Shown: positions 18,902 to 28,754 of the stretch, one piece after another
How positions within the stretch are numbered: position 1 is the first letter of the stretch
Layout: each line of letters begins with the position of its first letter
Source: Chloroflexota bacterium
GTDB taxonomy: Bacteria; Chloroflexota; Dehalococcoidia; Tepidiformales; Tepidiformaceae
Reading direction: 5' to 3'
Assembly: GCA_026705605.1 (NCBI GenBank)
Contig: JAPPAK010000001.1
Location: 620,001-684,000 of the forward strand
DNA: 64,000 nucleotides
Notes under the pieces: model-generated
The model's database searches: none
Seen by the model: the letters and a program-made list of their open reading frames with translations, nothing else
Told to the model about the DNA's origin: nothing
Made by a program: the position numbers and the translations under genes

Positions 18902-20083
18902 CTAGGGGTTGAGCACGCGGTCCAGGTCGACCTGCTCGAGGCGGGCGCGCAGGCGTCTGACCCACGCCCCCGCCATCTCCGCGCCGCGGCCCTCGCTTGC
19001 CCCCACGTCCAGGATCGTGAGCAGGCCCAGTGTCTGCGCGGTGGCGAGGAGCCCCATCCGGTAGTGCCGTTCGAACGCCTCGAACGGGTAGCCACTCACA
19101 CCGTGCGCTTCCAGCTCCGCGTGGTAGCCGTGCAGGAGATCGGATTCGTCGTCGTCGGTCAGGCCGTCGCTCGACCCGGAGAGGAACCAGGCCACGTCGT
19201 ACGCTGCCGGTCCGCGGCGGATCGCCTGCCAGTCGAAGAACACCGGTTCGCCGTCGCGAAACACGAGGTTGTCCAGACGCAAGTCGCCGTGGACGAGCGT
19301 TTCCGGGGCTTCCTCCTGCATCCGGTCGATCGTCTCGACCCCGTGCTCGCTTACCCACGCGACGAGGCGCTCGAACTCCTCGTCGAAGAGGTCGGGGTGC
19401 CGTTCCCGGAATGAGTCCCGCCCCTCAAGGAACAGGCTCTGGCGGATGCGGGAGTCCCCTGCGAAGGGCACGAGCCAGTAGCGGCCGTCGAGATGTGGGC
19501 TCTCCCAGAACGAGGCGTGCATCTTCGCGATCAACGTGAGCACGGTCGCGCATGCCGACGGATCCGTGCCGGCAAGCTGGTCGCCCGACCGGGCATCCCC
19601 CAGGTCCTCGAGCAGCAGGAGATAGCGCCGCTTTCGGCGTCCCGCCGACCAGAGGGCCACGCGCGTCACCCGCGGCAGGAGCGGCTGCGGAAGGCGGTTG
19701 GCCAGCCGCATCGTCCCCTTCTGGCGGTCGGAGACGGCGTGGCGATCGAAGTCGCTGTAGTACACGCCGGGCAGCGCCACCGGCACATCACCCGCGAGCT
19801 CTTCGTAAAAGCAGCTCTCCCGCTCGTACACCCCCACGAGTTCTCCGAACGCCCGGTTCTCGAGCCGCGGCATCTTCGCGACCACGCTTGCTGGACCTTC
19901 CCCGCCCTCGTACGACAGGCGCAGCCGCACGATGTCCCCCATGAACCCCTCGCCCTCGCCGAGGATCTCGCGTTCCGCGGAGGTGATCGCGACCGCCGGC
20001 GCGAGGTGCCCCCCCTCGTGCAGGGTGGCGGTCAGCCACTCCGGGGTCAGGTCCTCGATCCGCTCGGGGATGAAGCGGTCCAT
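18902..20083 (-). CDS. phosphotransferase family protein (EcKinase-like)
   Basis: LVHGDLRLDNLVFRDGEPVFFDWQAIRRGPAAYDVAWFL kinase-like motif. Confidence 0.88.
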   Translation of the reverse strand: MDRFIPERIEDLTPEWLTATLHEGGHLAPAVAITSAEREILGEGEGFMGDIVRLRLSYEGGEGPASVVAKMPRLENRAFGELVGVYERESCFYEELAGDVPVALPGVYYSDFDRHAVSDRQKGTMRLANRLPQPLLPRVTRVALWSAGRRKRRYLLLLEDLGDARSGDQLAGTDPSACATVLTLIAKMHASFWESPHLDGRYWLVPFAGDSRIRQSLFLEGRDSFRERHPDLFDEEFERLVAWVSEHGVETIDRMQEEAPETLVHGDLRLDNLVFRDGEPVFFDWQAIRRGPAAYDVAWFLSGSSDGLTDDDESDLLHGYHAELEAHGVSGYPFEAFERHYRMGLLATAQTLGLLTILDVGASEGRGAEMAGAWVRRLRARLEQVDLDRVLNP

Positions 20084-20092
20084 GCTTCCTGC

Positions 20093-21277
20093 CTACGCCG
20101 GCGCCCCGTCCAGCAGCCGGTCGAAGTCGATGCGCGACACGCGTGCGCCCAGCCGCTCGTGCCATGCCTCCATCAGCCGTACGCCCCGGCCCTCGCCCAT
20201 GTCCATCATGTCCGTGGCCGTGAGCGTCTGCATGGCCGTCAGCAGGCCCAGGTGGTAGTGCCGCATCAGCGCCTCGAAGGAATAGTCGCGGATGCCCAGC
20301 TCCTCGAGCGTGGCGAAGTACCCGTGGAGCAGCTCGGCCTCATCCTCCGCTGTCAGGTCTGGACACGCCCCCGAGAGGAAGTAGGCAACGTCGTAGGCCG
20401 CCGGCCCCCGCCGCACGAGCTGCCAGTCGAATACGAGGGGCTCGCCGTCCCGGAAGGCGAGGTTGTCCAGCCGCAGGTCGCAGTGCACCAGCGTGACCGG
20501 GGCGCCCCGCTGGAGACTCCGGGCAGCGTCTTCGCCGTGTTCCAGCGTCCACGCGAGCGCCCGCGCGAATCCTTCGTCGATGAGGTGGCTGGACCGCTCC
20601 TGGAAGGCCGGCTGCGAAGTCCGAAAGAGCCCGTGCCGGATGCGTGCGTCGATGCTGAGCGGGATCAGCCAGAACCGGTTTTCCACCACCGGGCTGTTCC
20701 AGTAGGCGGCGTGCATCCGCGCGATCGCGGAGAGCACCGCTGCGCAACGCTCCGGCGAAACCCCCGTGAGTTGGTCTCCCGGCTCCGCGTCCCCGATGTC
20801 CTCCAACAGCAGGATGTAGCGCCGCTTCTTCCGCGCTGCGACCCACATTCCCATCCGGGTCGTGAGGCCCGACAGGAACCGCGGGGTGCGGTCTGCCAGC
20901 TTCAGCACCGCCTCCTGCCGTTCCGATGTCGCGTCCCGATCGAAATCGCCGTAGTACATCCGCGGCGTTGAGAGCGGCAGGTCGGCGGCCATCTCGTCGT
21001 AAAAGCAGCTCTCGCGCTCGTAGGCGCCCAGCAGCTCCCCCATCGCCCGATTCGCCAGCTTCGGGAGCTTGGCGATGACCGTCGCCGGCCCCTCCCCTCC
21101 CTCGTAGGCGAGCGTCAGCCGGGCGATGTCGCCCAGGAAGCCCGCGCCCTCCCCGAGGATCTCGCGCTCGGCCGAGGTCACGGTCGTCGTCGGGGTCAGC
21201 TCCCCCGACTCGCGCAGGGCAGCCGTCAGCCACTCCGGCGTGAGGTCGTCCAGGCGTTCCGGGATCGATAGTGCCAA
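20093..21277 (-). CDS. phosphotransferase family protein (EcKinase-like), tandem paralog
   Basis: LVHCDLRLDNLAFRDGEPLVFDWQLVRRGPAAYDVAYFL; TTG start after GGAGGG. Confidence 0.88.
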   Translation of the reverse strand: MALSIPERLDDLTPEWLTAALRESGELTPTTTVTSAEREILGEGAGFLGDIARLTLAYEGGEGPATVIAKLPKLANRAMGELLGAYERESCFYDEMAADLPLSTPRMYYGDFDRDATSERQEAVLKLADRTPRFLSGLTTRMGMWVAARKKRRYILLLEDIGDAEPGDQLTGVSPERCAAVLSAIARMHAAYWNSPVVENRFWLIPLSIDARIRHGLFRTSQPAFQERSSHLIDEGFARALAWTLEHGEDAARSLQRGAPVTLVHCDLRLDNLAFRDGEPLVFDWQLVRRGPAAYDVAYFLSGACPDLTAEDEAELLHGYFATLEELGIRDYSFEALMRHYHLGLLTAMQTLTATDMMDMGEGRGVRLMEAWHERLGARVSRIDFDRLLDGAPA

Positions 21278-21417
21278 GGCGTGCCCTCCGCGGCTGCTGA
21301 CCGGGCAGCTTACCCGCCAACGCCGGTTGGCGTGGCGTTTGCGCGACCGGCCCCGTACGATCCTGACTCCCGCAACCGCGAATCCCCCCGCTTGTCCCAG
21401 CGTTGCCAGGAGCCCGC

Positions 21418-22455
21418 ATGAAGATTCTCGATGGCGTCTACCAGCTTCTTACGCCCTTCCCCCAGTACAAGTACGAGGAGGCGAAGAAGCTCCGGGTGGA
21501 GCTTGAGCGCACGCCCCGCGTCATCAAGGGCCTGCCCTACGTCATGCCCTACCTGATCAAGCACGGGTCGGACACGATGCTCGTGGACTGCGGCTGGAAC
21601 ACCGACGTCGCCTACGCCGCCCTTGAGGAGGGCATGGGTGAGGTCGGCAGCCACCCCTCCGAGATCACGCAGCTCGTCATCACCCACGTCCACCCCGACC
21701 ACTACGGCATGTCCGGCCGCCTCAAGCAGGTCTCCGACTGCGAGGTCATCATGCACGAGCGCGAGGCCGACTTCATCGCCTCGCGCTACTACGCCCCTCG
21801 CGGCCTCACCGACGAGATGCAGAAGTACATGGGCCAGCACGGCGTGCCCGAGATGAGGGCCCCCGAGATGTCTCGCGGCTCCATGGACATGCTCGACAAG
21901 GTCCAGCCCGCCGCTCCCGACTACAAGGTCCACGGTGGCGAGACACTGAGCGCCGGCGACTTTCACTTCGAGGTCGTCTGGACGCCCGGCCACGCTCCCG
22001 GCCACATCTGCCTCTACGAGCCCAACCGCAAGCTGCTCTTCAGTGGCGATCACATCCTCCCCACCATCACCCCCAACGTCTCGATGCACTCCCAGACCTC
22101 CGGCGACCCCCTCGGCGACTACATCCGCTCCCTCGACATCGTCGCCAAGCTCGATGTTGACCACGTCCTCCCGGCGCACGAGTTCGACATCAAGGAGCTC
22201 AAGCGCCGCGTCAACGAGATCCATGACCACCACCGCGAACGCCTCGACGAGATGCTGCGCTGCGTCGACGCGGGCGCCACCGCCTGGGACGTCGCCGGCC
22301 GCGTCAAGTGGGCCACCGGCACTCTCAACGACTTCGAGCCGTTCATGCAGCGCGCCGCCGTCGGCGAGACCCTCTCGCACCTGGAGCACCTCTTCGAGGA
22401 GGGCCGTCTCTCCAAGGTGAAGCGCGACGGCAAGCTCCACTGGATTCCGGTCTAG
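21418..22455 (+). CDS. MBL-fold metallo-hydrolase
   Basis: THVHPDHYGMSG; TPGHAPGHICLYEPNRKLLFSGDHILP. Confidence 0.93.
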   Translation: MKILDGVYQLLTPFPQYKYEEAKKLRVELERTPRVIKGLPYVMPYLIKHGSDTMLVDCGWNTDVAYAALEEGMGEVGSHPSEITQLVITHVHPDHYGMSGRLKQVSDCEVIMHEREADFIASRYYAPRGLTDEMQKYMGQHGVPEMRAPEMSRGSMDMLDKVQPAAPDYKVHGGETLSAGDFHFEVVWTPGHAPGHICLYEPNRKLLFSGDHILPTITPNVSMHSQTSGDPLGDYIRSLDIVAKLDVDHVLPAHEFDIKELKRRVNEIHDHHRERLDEMLRCVDAGATAWDVAGRVKWATGTLNDFEPFMQRAAVGETLSHLEHLFEEGRLSKVKRDGKLHWIPV

Positions 22456-22503
22456 CGAGCGTTCCGCCGAGCGCCAGCGCGCGCTGTCTGGTACGGTTGG
22501 CCC

Positions 22504-22722
22504 GTGGCAAAACAGGAATCCATCGAAGTCGAAGGGCTCGTCACCCAGGCGCTCCCCAACGCCGTCTTCCGCGTCGAGCTGGCCAACGGACACGAAGTGC
22601 TCGCCCATGTGAGCGGTCGCGTTCGCCGCTACCGCATCAAGGTGCTCCTCGGCGACCGCGTGCTCGTCGAGCTCTCGCCCTACGACCTCTCCAAGGGCCG
22701 CATCACCTACCGCTTCAAGTAG
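22504..22722 (+). CDS. infA: translation initiation factor IF-1
   Basis: [70 protein letters not shown]. Confidence 0.95.
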   Translation: MAKQESIEVEGLVTQALPNAVFRVELANGHEVLAHVSGRVRRYRIKVLLGDRVLVELSPYDLSKGRITYRFK

Positions 22723-22743
22723 GCGTTCGCCCCAACCACTCCC

Positions 22744-23856
22744 CTACGCCGGTGGAATCGCTCCCGTCTCCTGCAGACGCGCGAACCACTTGCGGAACAT
22801 GTCCTCCGTGTCCATGCACTCCGTGAACCCCGCCTGCCGCACCGCGATCGTGCTGTTCAGGATGGGCAGTGGTGGCCGGTTCGGCGCGCCGAGGACCGTG
22901 TCTGCGTAGATGAGCGAGTTGTAGCCGCAGTACTCCACAAGGTCGGCGGGCGAGTTCAACCGGTACCGCTCGACCAGCGCCGACCACTCCGCCGCCAGCT
23001 TCGGCATCTCCTCCACCAGCGAGACCTGTCGCGCCTCCCCCGCCTCCATCCCGAGCGTCTCCGCGATCGCCGGCCAGACGTTCTCCCACATGAACACGTC
23101 GCCGTTCGTCAGGTTGAACGTCCCGCCCCACGCCGCCGGCTCCTCCGTCGCCCACGAGAGGGCGTGCGCCACGAGGTCCGCGTCCACCGCCTCCCGCAGC
23201 GTCGGCGCCCCCGGCTTGCCCGGAAAGTCGAGCGGCTTCCCTTCCTCGCGCAGCAGCGCCGCGTAAGCCCCGATCACCGGGATCGGGTTCATGTTGTTCC
23301 CCGGCGCATCCCCGTAGATCACTGTCGGACGCCAGGTCGTCAGCTCCCAGCCTCCCTCTGCCTGCTTCGCCCGCAGGTAGTCCTCCTGCTCGAAGTAGAA
23401 GTTCGGGTGCTCCCTGCGCGGCTCCCGCTCCCGCAGCGGCACCTTCACGCCCTTCGCCCCGATGCTGGGGTGGTGCAGCCCGTACGCCTTCGTGCCGTGC
23501 AGCAGCGACACGTGCTCCAGCCCGGAAGCCGCCCGCGAGAGCGGCTCGAACAGGTTTCGCAGCATGCTGGCGTTCCGCTCGATCACCTCCGGGTCGACCC
23601 AGCCCGGCATCAGGCCCGGCACCTCCTGGAGCGCCGCGTACACCAGGTGCGTCACGTTCGACATGGCCCCGAAGACCCGCTCGCACGCCTCCGCGTCCAG
23701 CAGGTCGACCGAGAGCAGTTCCGCCTCCTCCGGAAGCCCCGCCGGCACCCGCCGCGAGACCCCGACCGCCTCCCAGCCCGGCAGCGTCCCGAAGTGCCGC
23801 ACCGCCGCGTACCCCACCAGCCCCGACGCTCCCGCGATCAGCACCCGCTTCGCCAT
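22744..23856 (-). CDS. PRISE-like SDR (NAD-dependent epimerase/dehydratase)
   Basis: MAKRVLIAGASGLVGYAAVRHF; VTHLVYAALQEVPGLMPGW; NFYFEQEDYL; TWRPTVIYG. Confidence 0.85.
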   Translation of the reverse strand: MAKRVLIAGASGLVGYAAVRHFGTLPGWEAVGVSRRVPAGLPEEAELLSVDLLDAEACERVFGAMSNVTHLVYAALQEVPGLMPGWVDPEVIERNASMLRNLFEPLSRAASGLEHVSLLHGTKAYGLHHPSIGAKGVKVPLREREPRREHPNFYFEQEDYLRAKQAEGGWELTTWRPTVIYGDAPGNNMNPIPVIGAYAALLREEGKPLDFPGKPGAPTLREAVDADLVAHALSWATEEPAAWGGTFNLTNGDVFMWENVWPAIAETLGMEAGEARQVSLVEEMPKLAAEWSALVERYRLNSPADLVEYCGYNSLIYADTVLGAPNRPPLPILNSTIAVRQAGFTECMDTEDMFRKWFARLQETGAIPPA

Positions 23857-23977
23857 GCTGCTACCTCCCAAGGCGCCTCACGGCGCCGCGGCGCACAGGA
23901 TACCGAGCCCCCGCGCCCCCGTTGCGAGGCCCTTCCTGTGGGCGCACACTGGCCCCGCTACCAGTCGGAGGCTCCCA

Positions 23978-24805
23978 ATGACCTCTCCTAACGTCCTCCT
24001 CGCCACGAAAGGCCACCCGTTCCAGCGCGAACCCTTCTTCTCCATGTTCGACTCGTTCCAGGCCGACGGCGGCATCTCCGCCTGGACGCACGTCGAGCAG
24101 CCCGCCGCCCAGGCGTTCTTCAACGCCGAGGCCGCCGCGCCCTACGACGTCATCGTCGACTACTCGATGCCCGGCCGCGGCATCGGTGATGCCGACCCGC
24201 CCCAGTCCCTCAAAGACGGGTACCGCTCCCTCCTGGAAGCGGGCAAGGGCATGGTCATGATCCACCACAACATCTGCTCCTGGCCCGCCTGGGAGGAGTA
24301 CGCCGAGATGGTCGGCGGCCGCTTCTTCTACGACCCCGGCGAGCTTCGCGGCCAGCAGTGGCCCGATTCCGGCTACCTGCTCGCGGTGAATCACAACGTC
24401 ACCGTCGTCGAGCCCGACCATCCGGTCGTCGAAGGCCTCGACCCCTCCTTCGAGCTGCAGGACGAGCTCTACCTCGCCCCCTACTTCGAGGACAACGTCG
24501 TCCCGCTCCTGCGCAGCGACTTCGAGTTCACCTACAAGAACTTCTTCTCGCCCGCCCTCGTCGTCCACGAGCGGCGCATGTACGAGCGTGGCGAATGGAG
24601 CCACCCGCCCACCAGCAACATGGTCTCGTGGGCGAAGAACCACTACAACAGCCCGATCGTCTACATCCAGCCGGGCGACGTGCCCACGTCCTATAACAAC
24701 CCCAACTACCGCAGGCTGCTCTCGAACGCGATCCAGTGGGTCGCCTCCGAGGAGGCGCACGCCTGGGCCCGTGAGCGGAACGCCGCCGCCGTGGCCGGAA
24801 GCTAG
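23978..24805 (+). CDS. ThuA-like domain protein
   Basis: LLATKGHPFQREPFFSMFD; YDVIVDYSMPG; GKGMVMIHHNICSWPAWEEYAEMVGGRF. Confidence 0.82.
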   Translation: MTSPNVLLATKGHPFQREPFFSMFDSFQADGGISAWTHVEQPAAQAFFNAEAAAPYDVIVDYSMPGRGIGDADPPQSLKDGYRSLLEAGKGMVMIHHNICSWPAWEEYAEMVGGRFFYDPGELRGQQWPDSGYLLAVNHNVTVVEPDHPVVEGLDPSFELQDELYLAPYFEDNVVPLLRSDFEFTYKNFFSPALVVHERRMYERGEWSHPPTSNMVSWAKNHYNSPIVYIQPGDVPTSYNNPNYRRLLSNAIQWVASEEAHAWARERNAAAVAGS

Positions 24806-25803
24806 TACCCCCGCTCGCGCCCGACCACGTTCGCGAGCGGTTCGCCGCGTACATACCGCTGCAGGTTCTCCGCGAAGAACTCGGCCGCCCGGTCGAAGTA
24901 GCCGTGGATCGAGCCCGAGCGGTGGGGCGTCACGATTACGTTCGGCATGTCCCAAAAGGGACTGTCCTCCGGCAGCGGCTCGGGGTCGTGCACGTCGAGC
25001 GCCGCTCCCGCAATCCGTCCCGCCCTCAGCGCTTCCAGGAGCGCGTCCGTGTCGATCACCGTCGCCCGCGCGATATTCACGATGGACGCCTCTGGCTTCA
25101 TGAGCGCCAGTTCGTCAGCGCCGATCATGCCGTCCGTGTCCGGCGTCAGTGGAACGCATAGGTTGACGTAATCCGACTCGGCCAGCAGCTGTGGCAGCTC
25201 GCTCGACGGCAGCAGCACATCCACGTCCGGGTCGGTGTCACCCGCCTCGGCGCTGCGGCGCGTCGCCACGACCCGCATTCCGAAGGCGCGTGCGCGTATG
25301 GCCAGCTCTCGTCCGATCGCTCCCAGCCCCACGACCCCGCACGTCTTCCCCTTCAGTTGCCCCGCGAAGTGGAAGTTCCAGCGATGCTCCACCTGGTCCC
25401 GCATCGTCTCGTGCAGGTCCTTCTCCAGCATCACCATCACGCCCATGCAGTACTCCGCGATGGGCACCGCCCCGACGCCGCTCATCGTCGTGATCGTGAA
25501 GTCCTTCTTGAGGATGCCCTGCTCGATGAGCTCGTCGAGCCCTGCGGTCAGCACCTGGAACCACTTCAGGTTGGGCGCGGCCTCATGCACCGCGATCGGG
25601 TCCAGGTGGGAGCCGAACAGCACCTCCGCCTGCGCCAGGATGTCGGCCTGCTCGTCCGTCGGCGGTGGGCGGAACGCGCCCGGTGCGATGCGTTCCGTGG
25701 GGTAGTCGAGGATGCGGACCAGCGGGGATGCGCCCTCGATCGTCGCCCGCGTCTGTTCCGTCAACGGGAACGACACCACCACCGGGATTGGCTCCTGCCT
25801 CAT
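24802..25803 (-). CDS. D-2-hydroxyacid dehydrogenase
   Basis: GKTCGVVGLGAIGRELAIRARAFGMRVVATRR; NIARATVIDTDALLEAL; DVHDPEPLPEDSPFWDMPNVIVTPH. Confidence 0.93.
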   Translation of the reverse strand: MRQEPIPVVVSFPLTEQTRATIEGASPLVRILDYPTERIAPGAFRPPPTDEQADILAQAEVLFGSHLDPIAVHEAAPNLKWFQVLTAGLDELIEQGILKKDFTITTMSGVGAVPIAEYCMGVMVMLEKDLHETMRDQVEHRWNFHFAGQLKGKTCGVVGLGAIGRELAIRARAFGMRVVATRRSAEAGDTDPDVDVLLPSSELPQLLAESDYVNLCVPLTPDTDGMIGADELALMKPEASIVNIARATVIDTDALLEALRAGRIAGAALDVHDPEPLPEDSPFWDMPNVIVTPHRSGSIHGYFDRAAEFFAENLQRYVRGEPLANVVGRERGY

Positions 25804-25881
25804 GCGGCCTCCTGGCTCCGGGCAAGTCTACCCAGCCGCTCCCGCTCGCGTTCCAGCCCCCCGTCCCCGACAATCACGCGG

Positions 25882-26961
25882 ATGCCCGACTCCCGCGACC
25901 GTTTCGAGGCCGCCGCCCTGCGCGTCCACACCGCCTCCACCCTCGAGTACTTCGGCATGCCCGCGGCCGATGCCGCCATCGCCGCCGAGGTGCTCGTCGA
26001 CGCCGACCTGAAGGGCATCGAATCCCACGGCATCGCCCACCTCACCTGGCACGGGGGCTACGTACCCGGCCTGCGCGATGGCCGCGTGAACCCCACGCCC
26101 ACGGTCCGTGTCCTGCGCGAGACCCCTGCCACCCTCGCCCTCGATGGCGACGGCGGCATGGGCGTCGTCGTTGCCGTCGACGCCATGGACCGCTGCATCG
26201 CCCGCGCCGAGGCCACCGGCATCGGCATGGTCACCATCCGCAACGGACGCCACTTCGGCGCCGCCGGCTACTACGCCGAGCGCGCCGCCGCCCGCGGCCT
26301 GATCGGCATGGCCAGCTGCAACACGCCCGTGCTCGCCGTCCCTGCCGGGGGCGCCGAGCGCGCGTTCGGCACGAATCCGCTCGCCTTCGCCGCCCCCATC
26401 GAGGGCCGCGAGCCCTTCTCCCTCGACATGGCCACGACCGCCGTCGCCGGCGGCAAGCTCGAAATTGCAGGGCGCCAGGGCAAGCGCCTCCCCGCCGGCT
26501 GGGCCGTCGATGCCGAGGGCCGCAGCAGCGACGACCCTTCCGCCCTCGGCCAGGGCGGGGCGCTCCTTCCCCTCGGTTCCTCCCTCGAGACCAGCTCCTA
26601 CAAGGGCTACGGCCTCGGCCTCGTCTCCGACATCCTCTCGGGTGTCCTCTCCGGGGCCGGCTTCGGGATGGTCATGCCGCGCCCTCACATGGGGCAGTGG
26701 TTCGCCGCCTGGCGCATCGACGCTTTCCGCGACCCCGCTGAGTTCCAGGCCGAGATGGCCGAGCTCGCCGACCGCATCCACGCCATCGCCCCCGCCCCCG
26801 GTGTCGACCGTGTCCGCATCCCGGGCGACAAGGAGGCGGAAGCCCGCGCCGACCGAGAGGCGCACGGCATACCCCTCGACAAGGCCGTCGTCGACCAGCT
26901 CCGGGAGCTTGCCGCCGAGACGGGCGTCTCCTTCCCGGATCCCGTGGGGAGTCCCGCATGA
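25882..26961 (+). CDS. Ldh family (malate/L-lactate dehydrogenase type) oxidoreductase
   Basis: DLKGIESHGIAHLTWHGGYV; NGRHFGAAGYYAERAAARGLIGMASCNT; FGTNPLAFAAP; SYKGYGLGLVSDILSG. Confidence 0.93.
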   Translation: MPDSRDRFEAAALRVHTASTLEYFGMPAADAAIAAEVLVDADLKGIESHGIAHLTWHGGYVPGLRDGRVNPTPTVRVLRETPATLALDGDGGMGVVVAVDAMDRCIARAEATGIGMVTIRNGRHFGAAGYYAERAAARGLIGMASCNTPVLAVPAGGAERAFGTNPLAFAAPIEGREPFSLDMATTAVAGGKLEIAGRQGKRLPAGWAVDAEGRSSDDPSALGQGGALLPLGSSLETSSYKGYGLGLVSDILSGVLSGAGFGMVMPRPHMGQWFAAWRIDAFRDPAEFQAEMAELADRIHAIAPAPGVDRVRIPGDKEAEARADREAHGIPLDKAVVDQLRELAAETGVSFPDPVGSPA

Positions 26962-28670
26962 TCCCCGAGAACGTCCTCGCCGCCCTCCGCCAGCGCTTCG
27001 AACTGCTCACCGCCCCCGTCACGATCGACTACTTCCACCAGGGCGAGAGCGGACTGATCGTGCCGGGCGCTGCTCCCCGCACCCCCTGCCCCGCCTGCGG
27101 ACCGACGAAGGAGACGCTCGAAGACCTTGTCGGCGTCTCGCCGAAGCTCCGCCTGGTCACGCACGAGTTCCACGCCGAACCCCAGCTCGTGGAGAGCTGG
27201 AACGTCGAGCGCGTTCCCGCCGTTCTCCTGCGGCGTGGGGCCGGCGCCCCACCCCTGCGCTACTACGGCCTGCCCCAGGGGCTCTTCTTCGAAGTGCTGG
27301 TCGAGGTCATCTCCGCCTTCCCCGCGCCACCCTCCCCGCCCGCTGCCCTCGCCGAGGTCCTCGACCGCCTCACCGACACTCTTTCCATCGTCGTGGTGGG
27401 CTCCATGCGCCACCCGGCGGGGGCGCAGGCCGTGGCGAGCGCCTACCAGCTCGCCCTCTTCTCGAACAAGGTCGAGGCGACCGTTATCGAGGCCGAGACA
27501 TTCCCCGAAGTCGTGCAGCAACTCGGGCTGAGTGAGCTTCCCGCCACAGTCGTCGCGGACAAGCACGGCTTCTCGGGCGTCGCCAACACCATGGCCCTCG
27601 CCCAGTTCGGCGTCGACGCCCAGCAGTCCGATTCACCCAGACCCCCCCAGGTGGCGCCGGGGTCGGCGGCGGCCATCGGCGGCGCGCCCGGCGCCCCGCC
27701 CGTCTCCGCGCCCCAGCCCGCCACCTCCGAGCCGACCACTGTCGACCCCGCCGAGGAAAAGGTCGACGTCGCCATCGTCGGTGGCGGACCCGCGGGCCTG
27801 CAGGCGGCCCTGGTGCTCGTCCGCGCCCGGAAATCCGTCGCGTTATTCGATGCGCCTTCCCCCGCCCGCAACGCCGCCTCGCACGGCGTCCACAACTTCA
27901 TCGGCATCGAGGGCATGCTCCCCGCCGACCTCGCGCGCACCGCCTGGGAGCAGATTGACGCCGTCGGCGGCGCCACCTTGCACCGCGTCGAGGTCGCCAA
28001 TGTCGAGCGCGACCACGAGGGCGACTTCGTCATTACGACGGCGGAGGGTGACAGGCTCGGCGCCCACCACGTCATCCTCGCCTTCGGCCATCGTGACGCC
28101 ATCCCCGAAATCCCCGGCTTTGCCGAGTGCTGGGGCGATACCGTCATCTCCTGCCCCTTCTGCGATGGCTACGAACACCGCGATCGCGTCTGGGGCCTGG
28201 TCGTGCCCTCGACGGGCGCGAAGGCCACGCCGCCCCTCTTTGCCTACAACTGGACCGACAAGGTGAAGGTTTTCCTTGGCGGTGAGGTCGACCTTCCCGA
28301 GGAGATGGCCACCGCCCTCGAAGCCCAGGGTCTCGAGCTCCATCGTGGCGACATCACTGCCATCAACCACGACGACGGCAAGATCGCCAGCGTCACGCTC
28401 GCTGGTGGCGAGACCGTGCCCGTCGAGACGCTCCTGTGGAGCCCCGAATCCCTCCCCTCCCCCCTCGTCGAGCGCCTGGCCCGAGGGCTGGGTCTCGCCG
28501 TCGACGAGGAGGGGTTCATCGCTGTCAGCCCCTTGCAGCAGACGAATGTCGAGGGCATCTGGGCGGCCGGCGACGCCATCGGCTCGACGATGGCGATGGA
28601 CGCCGCCCGCTCCGGTGGCGCCGTCGCCGTGCTCATCGTCCAGGGCTGGTTCGAGGAGCCGGGCCACTAG
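26958..28670 (+). CDS. N-terminal tandem thioredoxin-fold region fused to thioredoxin-reductase-like FAD oxidoreductase (AhpF-like)
   Basis: N-terminal CPAC; VAIVGGGPAGLQAALVLVRARKSVALFD; SCPFCDGYEH; GIWAAGDAIGS; ATGA overlap with upstream gene. Confidence 0.85.
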   Translation: MIPENVLAALRQRFELLTAPVTIDYFHQGESGLIVPGAAPRTPCPACGPTKETLEDLVGVSPKLRLVTHEFHAEPQLVESWNVERVPAVLLRRGAGAPPLRYYGLPQGLFFEVLVEVISAFPAPPSPPAALAEVLDRLTDTLSIVVVGSMRHPAGAQAVASAYQLALFSNKVEATVIEAETFPEVVQQLGLSELPATVVADKHGFSGVANTMALAQFGVDAQQSDSPRPPQVAPGSAAAIGGAPGAPPVSAPQPATSEPTTVDPAEEKVDVAIVGGGPAGLQAALVLVRARKSVALFDAPSPARNAASHGVHNFIGIEGMLPADLARTAWEQIDAVGGATLHRVEVANVERDHEGDFVITTAEGDRLGAHHVILAFGHRDAIPEIPGFAECWGDTVISCPFCDGYEHRDRVWGLVVPSTGAKATPPLFAYNWTDKVKVFLGGEVDLPEEMATALEAQGLELHRGDITAINHDDGKIASVTLAGGETVPVETLLWSPESLPSPLVERLARGLGLAVDEEGFIAVSPLQQTNVEGIWAAGDAIGSTMAMDAARSGGAVAVLIVQGWFEEPGH

Positions 28671-28754
28671 AAAAGGGCGCAACCCTGCCGTCCGCGTTAT
28701 CCTTGAGCCGTTCGGGCCGCCCCCGCAGGTGGCCGCGCTCTAGGAGTGTGTCGC

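Noticed and set aside
19493-20971. 492-aa + strand ORF
   Set aside because: Antisense to the EcKinase-like pair; no recognisable motifs
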